Shown: positions 8,324 through 16,407 of the stretch, one piece after another | Layout: each line of letters begins with the position of its first letter | Position numbering within the stretch: the stretch's first letter is position 1 | Assembly: GCA_945786985.1 (NCBI GenBank) | Contig: CALZGC010000161.1 | Span: forward strand, 1-53,101 | Direction of reading: 5' to 3' | Origin: an uncultured Nitrospirota bacterium | Lineage (GTDB): Bacteria > CG2-30-53-67 | DNA: 53,101 bases | The notes under the pieces: model-generated | Seen by the model: the letters and a program-made list of their open reading frames with translations, nothing else | Told to the model about the DNA's origin: nothing | The model's database searches: none | Position numbers and translations under genes: made by a program

Positions 8324-9805
8324 ATGAGCAATTTGAGTATGCAAGTCATGCCGACCATGGGGAGTGGCGCCGCTCTGCCGGCCGACCAGCCCCAAGGGTC
8401 CGGCGACAGTGCCTTCGGCGATACACTCTGTCGGATGGCCGACGAGAGCGGCGGGGCTCCAGTCCTTCCGACCGCATTGCAGGTTGGCAGCCAGCCGGCG
8501 GCCCCCGACGACTCGCCGCCGGACTGTCTCTGTGGGAGCACAAACAGAGCGGAACCGGAGGCCTGGGTTTTGCCTGTGATGCCTTCGGATCCTCTCCCCC
8601 CTCCGTCACCGGGAGCGCTTGACCTGGCAACGTTTTTGCACGATCCGAACGGTCCCATCGAGCAGATTGGAATGCCTGTTACGCCGAGGGTTGCGGAAAG
8701 CTCGTTTCTTCCCAAGGACGGCAGCGGGGTCCATTCCGCCGGTCCGGGCGGGGTGGTGCTTCAGGGGCCGGGCTTCACGCCGGACGATTCCCTGCCGCCG
8801 TCACCGGATGTGTGGTTTGAAAAAGCTGCGATGCCGGCAAAGGGGGATCCTGCGGAATTTCTGCGCACGACGGGCACCGGCGATCCCGATGCGACCCTTT
8901 TTCCCGCGGATGCGGACGGGTTTGATCCGGCACTGTCCGCGCGCCTTCCGGGGATCTTCAGGAAGCTTCCGGTCTTGTCCGGCGCCTTTGGGCGTAGTTT
9001 TTCCGGACTGCCAGACGGTTTCTTGGAAGCGATGTTTAACGGCATTGGACCGCAGCCCGGCCGGCCGCAGGGTGTCTCGACACAGACGACAGCCTTGGTC
9101 GAATCGGTCGGGCCCGCTGTCGACGGGGTGCCCGAAACCTCGGAGGGTGTGGCCGCGCCCATGCCTGACGGCCATTCCGCCGTCGAGGCCCAACGGGCCG
9201 TTCGGGCGTACGGCATGCCGGATCCGCTGCAGCAGATAAGGCGGGTCGGGCCGGACGGGCAGGCGCTGAGTATCGGAGACGGTGCCTCCGGGGTCAGAGC
9301 ACGTGAACCCGGTGCTTCGGCCATCGAAGGCGCGACCCATGTGCCGGTGTTGGCCGGGGACGACGGAACGCTCGAGGACCTGGCGGATCAGGTGCGAGCG
9401 CAGCTGCGGGTCATGGCGGCCCGTGGACGGGAGCGGGTCACCCTGCAACTGCACCCCGCATCACTGGGGAAACTGAAACTGCAGGTTTCTCTGGAGAAGC
9501 ATAGCGTGGTGGCCGAAATGATGACGGACTCCACCGCAGTGCGGGATCTCGTAAACGGCCAGCTTCAGACGCTGAAGGAGGCCCTGATGGAACAAGGGTT
9601 TCATCTGGAGCGCTTTGAGGTCCACCTGCGGGAGGAGGCCGTCGGACAGGGCTCCAGGGACACCGGCAGTACCTTCCGGGAGGCCTTCCGGGAATCCCTG
9701 GGCGATCGTCCGGAGGGCGGCGCGCCCAACCCACAGATGCCGCCAGTCCACTCGCGAAGCGGCGAAAGCATCACGCCCGAGGGTCGGGTCAATCTCTTCG
9801 TTTAA
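8324..9805 (+). CDS. fliK: Flagellar hook-length control protein FliK
   Basis: FliK (493 residues) is the exported molecular ruler that measures the hook and switches export specificity at FlhB. The first 340 or so residues are low-complexity and rich in Pro, Gly, Ala and Asp, as expected for the ruler. The C-terminal hook-control domain contains ERVTLQLHPASLGKLKLQVS, MMTDSTAVRDLVNGQL and LKEALMEQGFHLERFEV. The ATG at 8324 follows an almost perfect Shine-Dalgarno, AAGGAGGTGAT (8310-8320). The 142-nt gap upstream shows no clear promoter. Confidence 0.93.
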   Translation: MSNLSMQVMPTMGSGAALPADQPQGSGDSAFGDTLCRMADESGGAPVLPTALQVGSQPAAPDDSPPDCLCGSTNRAEPEAWVLPVMPSDPLPPPSPGALDLATFLHDPNGPIEQIGMPVTPRVAESSFLPKDGSGVHSAGPGGVVLQGPGFTPDDSLPPSPDVWFEKAAMPAKGDPAEFLRTTGTGDPDATLFPADADGFDPALSARLPGIFRKLPVLSGAFGRSFSGLPDGFLEAMFNGIGPQPGRPQGVSTQTTALVESVGPAVDGVPETSEGVAAPMPDGHSAVEAQRAVRAYGMPDPLQQIRRVGPDGQALSIGDGASGVRAREPGASAIEGATHVPVLAGDDGTLEDLADQVRAQLRVMAARGRERVTLQLHPASLGKLKLQVSLEKHSVVAEMMTDSTAVRDLVNGQLQTLKEALMEQGFHLERFEVHLREEAVGQGSRDTGSTFREAFRESLGDRPEGGAPNPQMPPVHSRSGESITPEGRVNLFV

Positions 9806-9824
9806 CCGATAGGAGGTGAGCAGT

Positions 9825-10496
9825 TTGATTTCAACGGAAACCATGGAGGGCGCCACGGCGCTGCAGTATACCGAGACCGTGCAGCCAACGCTCTCCCGGC
9901 AGGATACCGTCAGCAAGGATCAGTTTCTGCAGTTGCTGGTGGCCCAAATGAAGCATCAGGATCCACTGAACCCGATGGAGGGTACTGATTTCACGGCACA
10001 GCTGGCCCAGTTCTCCAGTCTGGAGCAGCTCTTTGTGATCAATGAGAATCTGGAGGGCCTGCAGGCCTATCAGGAAGACCTGGCGGCCCTGCAGGTCACC
10101 GATTACATCGGCCGAGAAGTGTTGAACGCGGGCAACGGCATCACCGTTTCCGACGACACCATTGGTCGGGCATCCTACCGTCTGACGGAGAACGCCGAGA
10201 GCGGCAGTTTCACCGTCTATGACAACCAGGGTGGCATCGTCCGGATCGTGGATCTCGGAAGAAAGGCGGCCGGACTCTACGATGTCGTTTGGGATGGCAC
10301 TGACATGGAAGGCAATCCAGTGCCCGACGGCACCTATCGTCTGCAGACTGACTTTTACGATGGGGAAGGTGGGTATCTCCCTTCGCAGACTTACGCGACG
10401 GCAAGAGTGACGGGCATACTCTATACCGAGGAAGGCCCGCGCCTGGATCTCGGGGGCCGATCGGTTCCCCTCCAGGATGTGGTCAAGATTTACTAG
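9825..10496 (+). CDS. flgD: Flagellar hook capping protein FlgD
   Basis: FlgD (223 residues) caps the growing hook and directs FlgE polymerisation. The N-terminal signature is clear: SKDQFLQLLVAQMKHQDPLN, then FTAQLAQFSSLEQLF. A FlgD Ig-like domain follows (ADGTxYxL-like VWDGTDMEGNPVPDGTYRLQ). The start is chosen as TTG 9825, 7 nt after AGGAGGT (9811-9817). A GTG at 9816 overlaps that site, and an ATG at 9840 is an alternative. A 10-nt gap separates it from the ribosome-binding region of fliK's end. Confidence 0.94.
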   Translation: MISTETMEGATALQYTETVQPTLSRQDTVSKDQFLQLLVAQMKHQDPLNPMEGTDFTAQLAQFSSLEQLFVINENLEGLQAYQEDLAALQVTDYIGREVLNAGNGITVSDDTIGRASYRLTENAESGSFTVYDNQGGIVRIVDLGRKAAGLYDVVWDGTDMEGNPVPDGTYRLQTDFYDGEGGYLPSQTYATARVTGILYTEEGPRLDLGGRSVPLQDVVKIY

Positions 10497-10535
10497 CCGA
10501 TGCTGCACGAACGGGCGTTGGAAAGGAGCACGTTC

Positions 10536-10925
10536 ATGGTCAAAACGATACAGACCCCGCCGGTCCAGCCAACGCTGCAGACGGACTCGACACCGGTGCA
10601 GCATGGCCGCCGGGCTTCAGGTGCGGGGGGGCGTTCTTTCGACGCCATCTTTCAGGAGCAGGTTGCTGCCGGGGAACTCCGCTTCTCCCGGCATGCGGCC
10701 GAGCGCATGGCCAGCCGGAACATCCGGGTCAGCGAAAGCGATCTGGCCAGAATGAGCGGGGCTGTGGACCATGCCGCGGCGCGGGGGATGAAAGACTCCC
10801 TTCTCGTGGTCGAGCGGCATGCTTTCATCGTCAGTGTCGAAAACCGGACCGTGGTGACCGCCCTGGACACGGCGTCCATGCGGGACCATCTGTTCACCAA
10901 CATCGACAGTGCCGTGCTGCTCTGA
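10536..10925 (+). CDS. Small uncharacterised flagellar operon protein (TIGR02530-like)
   Basis: This 129-residue protein lies between flgD and flgE, where a short family annotated only as flagellar operon protein usually occurs. The conserved half is residues 42-125, with RFSRHAAERMASRNIRVSES, then LARMSGAVDHAAARGMKDSL, FIVSVENRTVVTALD. It has no signal peptide or transmembrane segment, so it is probably cytoplasmic, or exported by the flagellar system like its neighbours. The ATG at 10536 has AAAGGAG 9 nt upstream; an ATG at 10500 lacks one. The molecular function is not known to me. Confidence 0.85.
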   Translation: MVKTIQTPPVQPTLQTDSTPVQHGRRASGAGGRSFDAIFQEQVAAGELRFSRHAAERMASRNIRVSESDLARMSGAVDHAAARGMKDSLLVVERHAFIVSVENRTVVTALDTASMRDHLFTNIDSAVLL

Positions 10926-11036
10926 AGATGTGATATGGCGGGCCGCCTCCTATGAAGCGGCCCATGGAAGGTATGAAAAGGCCGGCCCCTTGACAGGGAG
11001 GCCTTGCGCCGCGGACCGACGGAAGCGGCGACAGGT

Positions 11037-11063
11037 GGAATGCCGGAGAGCCTCCGGTATTCC
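11037..11063 (+). other. 12-bp hairpin directly upstream of the flgE ribosome-binding site
   Basis: GGAATGCCGGAG (11037-11048) pairs with CTCCGGTATTCC (11052-11063), 12 bp with one G-U pair and an AGC loop. It ends 3 nt before AAAGGAAA, the flgE Shine-Dalgarno. There is no U-tract, so it is more likely an RNA-stability or translation-control element than a terminator. A weaker 7-bp stem, GGGCCGC/GCGGCCC, lies earlier in the same gap (about 10939-10962). Confidence 0.7.
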
Positions 11064-11077
11064 AGAAAGGAAATGTT

Positions 11078-12709
11078 ATGACCATACTCAGTTCTCTGTA
11101 CTCCGGAGTGAGCGGGCTGACCACCAACGGAAATGCCCTCTCCATCATCGGAGACAATATTGCCAACGTCAACACCATCGGCTTCAAGACGAGCCGGGCG
11201 TCCTTCGCGGATGTCATGGCCTCCTCTCTCGCCGGCGCGGGCAGCAAGCAGATCGGTCAGGGTGCCCGGCTCTCGTCCATCGAAGTCCAGTTCACGCAGG
11301 GCTCCTTTCAGACCACCTCCAACCCCACGGACCTTTCCATCGACGGGAAAGGTTTCTTCATGCTTCAGGACGACAACGGGGTCTACTTCAGTCGGGCCGG
11401 CCAGTTCCATTTCGACAAAGCCGGGGATCTGGTAAACCCCTCGCAAATCCGCGTCCAGGGCTACGGGGTCGACCCGAGTGGAAATATTACGGGGGCCCTC
11501 GATGACATCAACATCTCCGGCATCTCGTCCTCACCCCGGGCAACCACGGATATCATCGTCGATGCCAATCTCGACTCTCAGGCGGCTATCCTTGGGTTGT
11601 CCCAGACGCTGGCCTCGGGCCCCGCGAGCGCAACGACACTCGCCGGAGGCGAGACCCTGACGATCAATCTGGACGGGGACGGCGCGCAGAGCATCACTTT
11701 GGCGGCCAACAGCACGGGCGCGGCCATCGCGGCCGACATTCAGGCGAAGCTCCGGGCGCTGACGGCTGCCACCCCCGCCAACCAGGGCGCCTTTGACAAT
11801 TTTATCTGCAGCTATAACGAGAGCACGGGCAGCTACAAGCTTCTCTCCGGAACCAACACGTCGGCCTCGGCCGTCGATGTTACCGGCGGGACAGGGCAGG
11901 CAGCGTTAAAGCTCGATGCCGCAGGGGGGGTGACGTCGTCGGGCGCGTTCGACGTGAACGATCCCATTGACACTTCAAATTTCTCGACGGCGTTGTCCGT
12001 TTACGACTCCCTCGGTAATCCCCACCAGCTCACGCTCTATTTCCGAAAGGATACCATCAACGATTGGAGCTGGTATTCCGTGGTGAGCGATGGGGACAAT
12101 GGCAATGGTACGGGCGATCAGGTTCAGGCGCGAGGGAGCCTCTCCTTTAGCGCATCGGGGGAACTGGCCGAGATCACTCCCGTGACATTTACAACGGGCG
12201 GTTTTGATTTTCAGGGTGGTGCCCTGCAGGATCAGATCGTCGCCTTCGATTTCGGCACCGCCGTTGCCGACGGGGGCACCGGCGTGGACGGCATGACACA
12301 GTACGGCCTGACCTCGTCGGCGACGTTCCAGAGCCAGGACGGCTACACGTCCGGCTCGCTGCGCAACATCAGCATCAGCTCCGACGGCGTCATGGTGGGC
12401 AGTTTTTCCAACGGTCGGACCAGCACCATTGCGCAGATCGCTCTGGCCACATTTCAGAGCAACGAGGGGCTGACCCGGATCGGCGGGAACCTCTTTCTCG
12501 AATCAGCGGGGTCGGGACAACCCATTGTGGGGCAACCGAGCTCCGGCGGGCGCGGCAACATCAGCTCTAATTCACTTGAGCAGTCCACGGTGGACCTGGC
12601 CCAGGAGTTCGTGAACATGATCACGAGTCAGCGGGGTTTCCAGGCAAACTCCCGAACCATCACCACCACCGATGAGCTCCTTCAGGAGTTGATCAACCTC
12701 AAACGTTAG
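11078..12709 (+). CDS. flgE: Flagellar hook protein FlgE
   Basis: FlgE (543 residues) is the hook subunit, exported and polymerised under FlgD. The N-terminal rod/hook signature is SLYSGVSGLTTNGNALSIIG, then DNIANVNTIGFKTSRASFAD; the C-terminal D0 helix includes NSLEQSTVDLAQEFVNMITS and QRGFQANSRTITTTDELLQ. The central region, about 150-420, is Ala/Gly/Thr/Ser-rich and surface-exposed. The protein is longer than the enterobacterial one (about 400) but in the range seen for large-hook species. ATG at 11078 follows AAAGGAAA. A strong hairpin follows the stop. Confidence 0.96.
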   Translation: MTILSSLYSGVSGLTTNGNALSIIGDNIANVNTIGFKTSRASFADVMASSLAGAGSKQIGQGARLSSIEVQFTQGSFQTTSNPTDLSIDGKGFFMLQDDNGVYFSRAGQFHFDKAGDLVNPSQIRVQGYGVDPSGNITGALDDINISGISSSPRATTDIIVDANLDSQAAILGLSQTLASGPASATTLAGGETLTINLDGDGAQSITLAANSTGAAIAADIQAKLRALTAATPANQGAFDNFICSYNESTGSYKLLSGTNTSASAVDVTGGTGQAALKLDAAGGVTSSGAFDVNDPIDTSNFSTALSVYDSLGNPHQLTLYFRKDTINDWSWYSVVSDGDNGNGTGDQVQARGSLSFSASGELAEITPVTFTTGGFDFQGGALQDQIVAFDFGTAVADGGTGVDGMTQYGLTSSATFQSQDGYTSGSLRNISISSDGVMVGSFSNGRTSTIAQIALATFQSNEGLTRIGGNLFLESAGSGQPIVGQPSSGGRGNISSNSLEQSTVDLAQEFVNMITSQRGFQANSRTITTTDELLQELINLKR

Positions 12710-12720
12710 CACCATTGTCC

Positions 12721-12742
12721 GGGGGAGGCGCAAGCCTCCCCC
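12721..12742 (+). terminator. Hairpin after flgE, probable terminator
   Basis: GGGGGAGGC and GCCTCCCCC form a perfect 9-bp stem closed by a GCAA tetraloop, starting 12 nt after the flgE stop. No U-run follows, so it may stop transcription with help from Rho or act as an mRNA 3' end. It marks the end of the flgB-flgE unit. Confidence 0.7.
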
Positions 12743-12987
12743 GCCTGTCAAAGGCCTGACTCCCTCCAGTTAAGTTTGACGTGAGCCCGAGACTTCTCGA
12801 CCCTGCGCGATCGCGCGCGTCGACGGTGGACTTCTGCGTGCACTGCGCACTGTGAAGTCGGCGGCGTGACCACGCATGCCGCAAGCCATATGTTTTCAAT
12901 CAGATAGACCGGCCGCGGGCCGGCTCGCTATGCCCACTGCGGCGGGGGCGCTCGGACGGGGCAGACCCGGAGCAAGCCTATGGAAGT
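12743..12987. other. Gene-free region between flgE and motA with palindromes
   Basis: No plausible coding frame is seen here. The stretch carries a 12-bp perfect palindrome GCGCGATCGCGC (12805-12816), an inverted repeat GACTTC/GAAGTC (12829-12834 with 12854-12859), and GC-rich inverted repeats near 12911-12924. Lying 130-200 nt ahead of the motA sigma-54 promoter, these could be binding sites for its activator. This is inference from position only. Confidence 0.4.
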
Positions 12988-13003
12988 TGGCACAGGGATT
13001 GCT
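12988..13003 (+). promoter_or_regulatory. Sigma-54 (RpoN) promoter upstream of motA
   Basis: TGGCACAGGGATTGCT matches the TGGCACG-N4-TTGCW consensus with a single mismatch and exact spacing. Transcription should start near 13015, about 39 nt ahead of the motA start. This would put the stator, C-ring, export gate and regulator genes downstream under sigma-54 control together with flgB. Confidence 0.88.
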
Positions 13004-13053
13004 TTACAGGCCATAAGGTGATGGATAGATAAATTCTGAGAGGATCGGACTCC

Positions 13054-13818
13054 ATGGACTTCGCTACCATTGTGGGAATCGTCACGGCCTTTGCGCTGGT
13101 GCTGCTCTCGATATTCCTCGGCAGCGGCCTGACCATCTTCATCGATGTGCCGTCCGTGTCGATCGTGGTGGGCGGGGTCGTCGGTGTGACGCTGATCAAC
13201 TACCCCCTGTCCGACCTTCTCAAAGTGACGAGCGTTGCTCTGAAGACCCTCTTTCCGACGAACAACAAGCCGACGGAGATCATCTCCAAGTTGGTGGAGT
13301 TCTCGGGGATGGCCCGGAAGGAGGGGATCCTCTCACTGGAGAAAGCGGCTGCCGAGGTGAATCACGGTTTTCTGAAGAAGGGCATCCAACTGGCCGTCGA
13401 CGGGCTGGAAAATCAGTCCGTCCGTGAGATTCTGGAAATTGAGATCCAGAAACAGGAAGAGCGTCACAAGCTGGGCGCGGAGATTTTCACTTCCATGGGG
13501 ACCTACGGTCCAGCCATGGGGATGATCGGAACGCTGATCGGTCTGGTCCAGATGCTGCAGACCATGAACGATCCGAGTTCCATTGGTCCGGCCATGGCCG
13601 TTGCGCTGCTGACGACCTTCTACGGGGCGATCATGGCCAATATGCTCTTTCTCCCGATGGCCGGCAAACTGCGCAACAACAGCGCCAAGGAAGTCTTCAC
13701 CAATGAGCTGATCATGGAGGGGATTCTCGCCATCAACAGCGGCGACAATCCGCGAGTGGTGGAACAGAAACTGCATTCATTCATTGCGCCGAAGCTCCGC
13801 AAATCGAGTTTTGACTAG
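13054..13818 (+). CDS. motA: Flagellar motor stator protein MotA
   Basis: MotA (254 residues) is the inner-membrane stator subunit that, with MotB, couples ion flow to rotation through FliG. Four hydrophobic helices are visible: about 3-25, 28-48, 148-170 and 180-205. The signature loop and helix contain GPAMGMIGTLIGLVQMLQTM and GPAMAVALLTTFYGAIMANM. The cytoplasmic loop between helices 2 and 3 holds the charged residues. The ATG at 13054 follows GAGAGGA at a slightly long distance. The stop codon TAG is also the first three bases of a repeat element, which separates it from motB by 225 nt. Confidence 0.97.
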   Translation: MDFATIVGIVTAFALVLLSIFLGSGLTIFIDVPSVSIVVGGVVGVTLINYPLSDLLKVTSVALKTLFPTNNKPTEIISKLVEFSGMARKEGILSLEKAAAEVNHGFLKKGIQLAVDGLENQSVREILEIEIQKQEERHKLGAEIFTSMGTYGPAMGMIGTLIGLVQMLQTMNDPSSIGPAMAVALLTTFYGAIMANMLFLPMAGKLRNNSAKEVFTNELIMEGILAINSGDNPRVVEQKLHSFIAPKLRKSSFD

Positions 13819-13994
13819 CCCGGATATGGCATGAGTGATTGTCATGAGAGGCCCCAGAGGTATTAGAGGCGCCACCATCAAGGCGCAGGAAATTTTCTGT
13901 AACGCCGTATGTGGCAGACTATCCGTCTTCGCAGAATGCTACGCCGCGACAAGTCCGGCCTCGGAATAGATTGACTCATGCCATATTGGGGCTA
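13816..13994. repeat. Terminal-inverted-repeat (MITE-like) element, copy A, between motA and motB
   Basis: A 179-bp element with 21-bp imperfect terminal inverted repeats: left end TAGCCCGGATATGGCATGAG, and the right end read in reverse complement TAGCCCCAATATGGCATGAG, two mismatches in 21. Both ends are TA, suggesting a TA target duplication. A 45-nt internal block (13918-13962) is identical, in reverse complement, to 35978-36022 of copy B. The left end overlaps the motA stop codon. It encodes no protein of its own. The class (mariner/IS630-type MITE or other) is inferred only from the TA ends and size. Confidence 0.9.
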
Positions 13995-14043
13995 AAAGCA
14001 AAGAGAGCCGGCGCATGCACGCCAGCCGGCAACGAGGAACGGG

Positions 14044-14880
14044 ATGGCCAAGAAGAAGGGGTGTGACTGCGAACCGGGATTGCCTGCCTGGATGGCCACA
14101 TTCTCCGACATGATGACTCTCTTGCTGACGTTTTTCGTGTTGCTCCTCTCCATGTCGTCCCTCGATCAGCAGCGGATCAAGGAGGCCCTGGGATCTCTGA
14201 AGGGGTCGCTGGGCGTCTTGCACGGTGGTACCAAGACGGAAGTCAATGTGCGTGAACTGCTGCCGTCGCTGGAGATGGTTGAAGTTTCCCCCCGGCAGCT
14301 GGTGGATAAGGACTATGAACGGATTCGACTCGAGCTCTATCGCAAGAAGATCGAGAACAAGATCCAGGCGGACCGCACGGAAATGGGGATTCTCCTTCAT
14401 ATCGATAGCTCGGTGCTTTTCGGTCCGGGTCAGGGCGCATTGGGTGGGGAGGCCCAGGACGTCTTGAAGGGTGTGGCCGACATCCTCCGGGAAACCCGGT
14501 GGCAGGTCCGTGTGGAAGGGCACACCGACAATGTGCCCATTCACACGAAGCGTTTCCCGTCGAACTGGGAGCTGTCCACGGCGCGTGCCGTGAACACCCT
14601 CCGGTTCTTCGTGGAGAAGGAGTCGATGGAGGCGGCCCGATTCTCCGCGGTCGGCTACGGAGAGACCCAGCCTATTGCATCCAATGAGGATGCCGACGGA
14701 AGGGCCCGCAACCGGCGGGTGACGGTCGTTCTCCTTGAGCCGCCCGGTGTAAAGAAGGAGCGCGCGCAGACGGGAGGTTCCCGCCGGCGTTCAGGCAAAG
14801 TGCGTGCCGACAGGCCCGGCTTCAGTTTCTCACTCAACATGAAAAGACAGGTGCTGGAAAAGGCCCGGGGAGGAGAATGA
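14044..14880 (+). CDS. motB: Flagellar motor stator protein MotB
   Basis: MotB (278 residues) anchors the stator to peptidoglycan and carries the ion-binding aspartate. The N-terminal helix is WMATFSDMMTLLLTFFVLLL, with the critical Asp at position 22. After a plug/linker region a periplasmic OmpA-like domain follows, with VRVEGHTDNVPIHTKRFPSN, WELSTARAVNTLRFF and RARNRRVTVVLL. The tail, about 235-278, is basic and Ser/Arg-rich. ATG at 14044 follows a GAGGA-type site. The stop abuts the fliL start. Separation from motA by a repeat element is unusual. Confidence 0.97.
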   Translation: MAKKKGCDCEPGLPAWMATFSDMMTLLLTFFVLLLSMSSLDQQRIKEALGSLKGSLGVLHGGTKTEVNVRELLPSLEMVEVSPRQLVDKDYERIRLELYRKKIENKIQADRTEMGILLHIDSSVLFGPGQGALGGEAQDVLKGVADILRETRWQVRVEGHTDNVPIHTKRFPSNWELSTARAVNTLRFFVEKESMEAARFSAVGYGETQPIASNEDADGRARNRRVTVVLLEPPGVKKERAQTGGSRRRSGKVRADRPGFSFSLNMKRQVLEKARGGE

Positions 14881-15399
14881 ATGGCGAAGGACAAGGAAGA
14901 GACCCAGGCGGAAAACGCCGAGGCGAGCAAAGGCAAGAAATCGAGGGGGAAGCTCGTAACGCTTTTGCTGATCGTCTTTCTGGTGATTGGCGGAGGCGGG
15001 TTCGCCGCCTACAAGTTCGTGTTCGATAAGCCCGAGGCCGGCGAGGCTGCTGAGACGCCTTCGGAGAAGAGCTCCGAAGCAGACCTGGAGAAGATCATCG
15101 GCACCATGGTGCGGCTGGAGACGTTTCTGGTCAATATCGGGGGCGAGGGTGAGACGCGGTTTCTCAAAACCTCACTGACGCTGGAACTCGAGAGCGGCGA
15201 TCTCCAACGGGAGATAGAGATGCGCATGGACCAGCTCCGGGACAATATCCTCGTGCTGCTGAGCAGCAAGAACTTCTCCGAGATCCGGAGTTTCGACGGC
15301 AAATATATTCTCCGGGAGGAGATCGAGGAACAACTGAACAATCTCCTGGTCACCGGGGCCGTCAAGAACGTCTACTTCACCGAGTTTGTGGTGCAGTAA
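14881..15399 (+). CDS. fliL: Flagellar basal body-associated protein FliL
   Basis: FliL (172 residues) is a single-pass inner-membrane protein that supports the stator and its ion flow. It has a Lys-rich cytoplasmic N-terminus, one transmembrane helix at about 24-45 (LVTLLLIVFLVIGGGGFAAY), an acidic linker, and a periplasmic domain with FLVNIGGEGETRFLKTSLTL and DNILVLLSSKNFSEI, ending in VYFTEFVVQ. The start codon directly follows the motB stop, with AGGAG inside the end of motB. Length is normal. Confidence 0.95.
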   Translation: MAKDKEETQAENAEASKGKKSRGKLVTLLLIVFLVIGGGGFAAYKFVFDKPEAGEAAETPSEKSSEADLEKIIGTMVRLETFLVNIGGEGETRFLKTSLTLELESGDLQREIEMRMDQLRDNILVLLSSKNFSEIRSFDGKYILREEIEEQLNNLLVTGAVKNVYFTEFVVQ

Positions 15400-15408
15400 G
15401 GGGCAGCC

Positions 15409-16407
15409 ATGGCAGACATACTGGATCAAAGCGAAGTCGATGCCCTGTTAAAGGGGGTGGCTTCGGGGGACTTGGAAACGGAGACGGACCAGCCGCCTTC
15501 GGACGCGGAGGAGATGGTCTACGATCTGACCAATCCCGAGCGGATCATCCGCGACAAAATGCCCGCCCTGACGGTGGTGCACGACAAATTCATCAAGGGG
15601 TTCCAGGCGTCCCTGAGCAACTACCTGCGCAAAGACGTCGAAGTGCAGATCCTGAGTTTCGATGTCATGAAGTACGTGCGCTTCATTGAAACGATCCCGC
15701 TGCCTGCGAGCCTGTGCATGATGAAGGTGGCGCCCAACAACGGGGTCATGATCATCGTCATGGACGCCCAGATCGTCTTCAGCATGATGGACATCCTCTG
15801 CGGAGGAACAGGCAGCAGCCGATTCAAAGTTGAGGGACGGGATTTCACTGCGTTGGAGCAGCGCATCATCGAGAAGGTTGTGGGGCGCGCAGCGGAGGAG
15901 CTGACCGCAGCCTGGAAACAGGTGGTCCCGCTGGAGTTGTCCCTGGCACGCATGGAAACGAATCCCCGTTTTGTGCAGTCCGTGGAGCGGACGGAGACAC
16001 TGGTGATCTATACGTTGGAGGTGGTCATCGATCAGATTACCTGCAACATGCGGCTCTGCATTCCCTATTCCACCATCGAACCGTTCCGCACACAGCTCTC
16101 CGGAGAGCTCCAAACGGAAAAGGTCCTCAGGCAGAACCAAGGGGAGAGCCAGCGTCTTCAGAGTAGCCTCAAGAAGATGTCCGTCGACCTGGTTGTGCAG
16201 GTAGGCCGGGGAGACGTGACGTTCGGAGACATTCTTAAACTGGCGGAGGGAGACATCATCGAGCTGGACCGGGGCCTGGACAGCCCCTTCGATGTGTTGT
16301 CTGAGGGCATCCCCAAGTTCCGAGGGTTCCCGGGACAGCACCGCTCAAAGATGGCAATTCAGATTCATTCGGTCAATGACAGCTGGAAGGAGAAACCCCA
16401 TGGCTAA
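15409..16407 (+). CDS. fliM: Flagellar motor switch protein FliM
   Basis: FliM (332 residues) forms the middle of the C-ring and receives phospho-CheY. The N-terminal CheY-binding peptide is present (ILDQSEVDALLKGV). The middle CheC-like domain carries the FliG-binding GGxG region (DILCGGTGSSRFKVEGRDF) and TALEQRIIEKVVGRAAEEL; the C-terminal SpoA-like domain ends with GDIIELDRGLDSPFDVL. Length is normal. It overlaps fliN by 8 nt. Presence of the CheY-binding peptide shows the cluster's CheY proteins can act on this motor. Confidence 0.98.
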   Translation: MADILDQSEVDALLKGVASGDLETETDQPPSDAEEMVYDLTNPERIIRDKMPALTVVHDKFIKGFQASLSNYLRKDVEVQILSFDVMKYVRFIETIPLPASLCMMKVAPNNGVMIIVMDAQIVFSMMDILCGGTGSSRFKVEGRDFTALEQRIIEKVVGRAAEELTAAWKQVVPLELSLARMETNPRFVQSVERTETLVIYTLEVVIDQITCNMRLCIPYSTIEPFRTQLSGELQTEKVLRQNQGESQRLQSSLKKMSVDLVVQVGRGDVTFGDILKLAEGDIIELDRGLDSPFDVLSEGIPKFRGFPGQHRSKMAIQIHSVNDSWKEKPHG

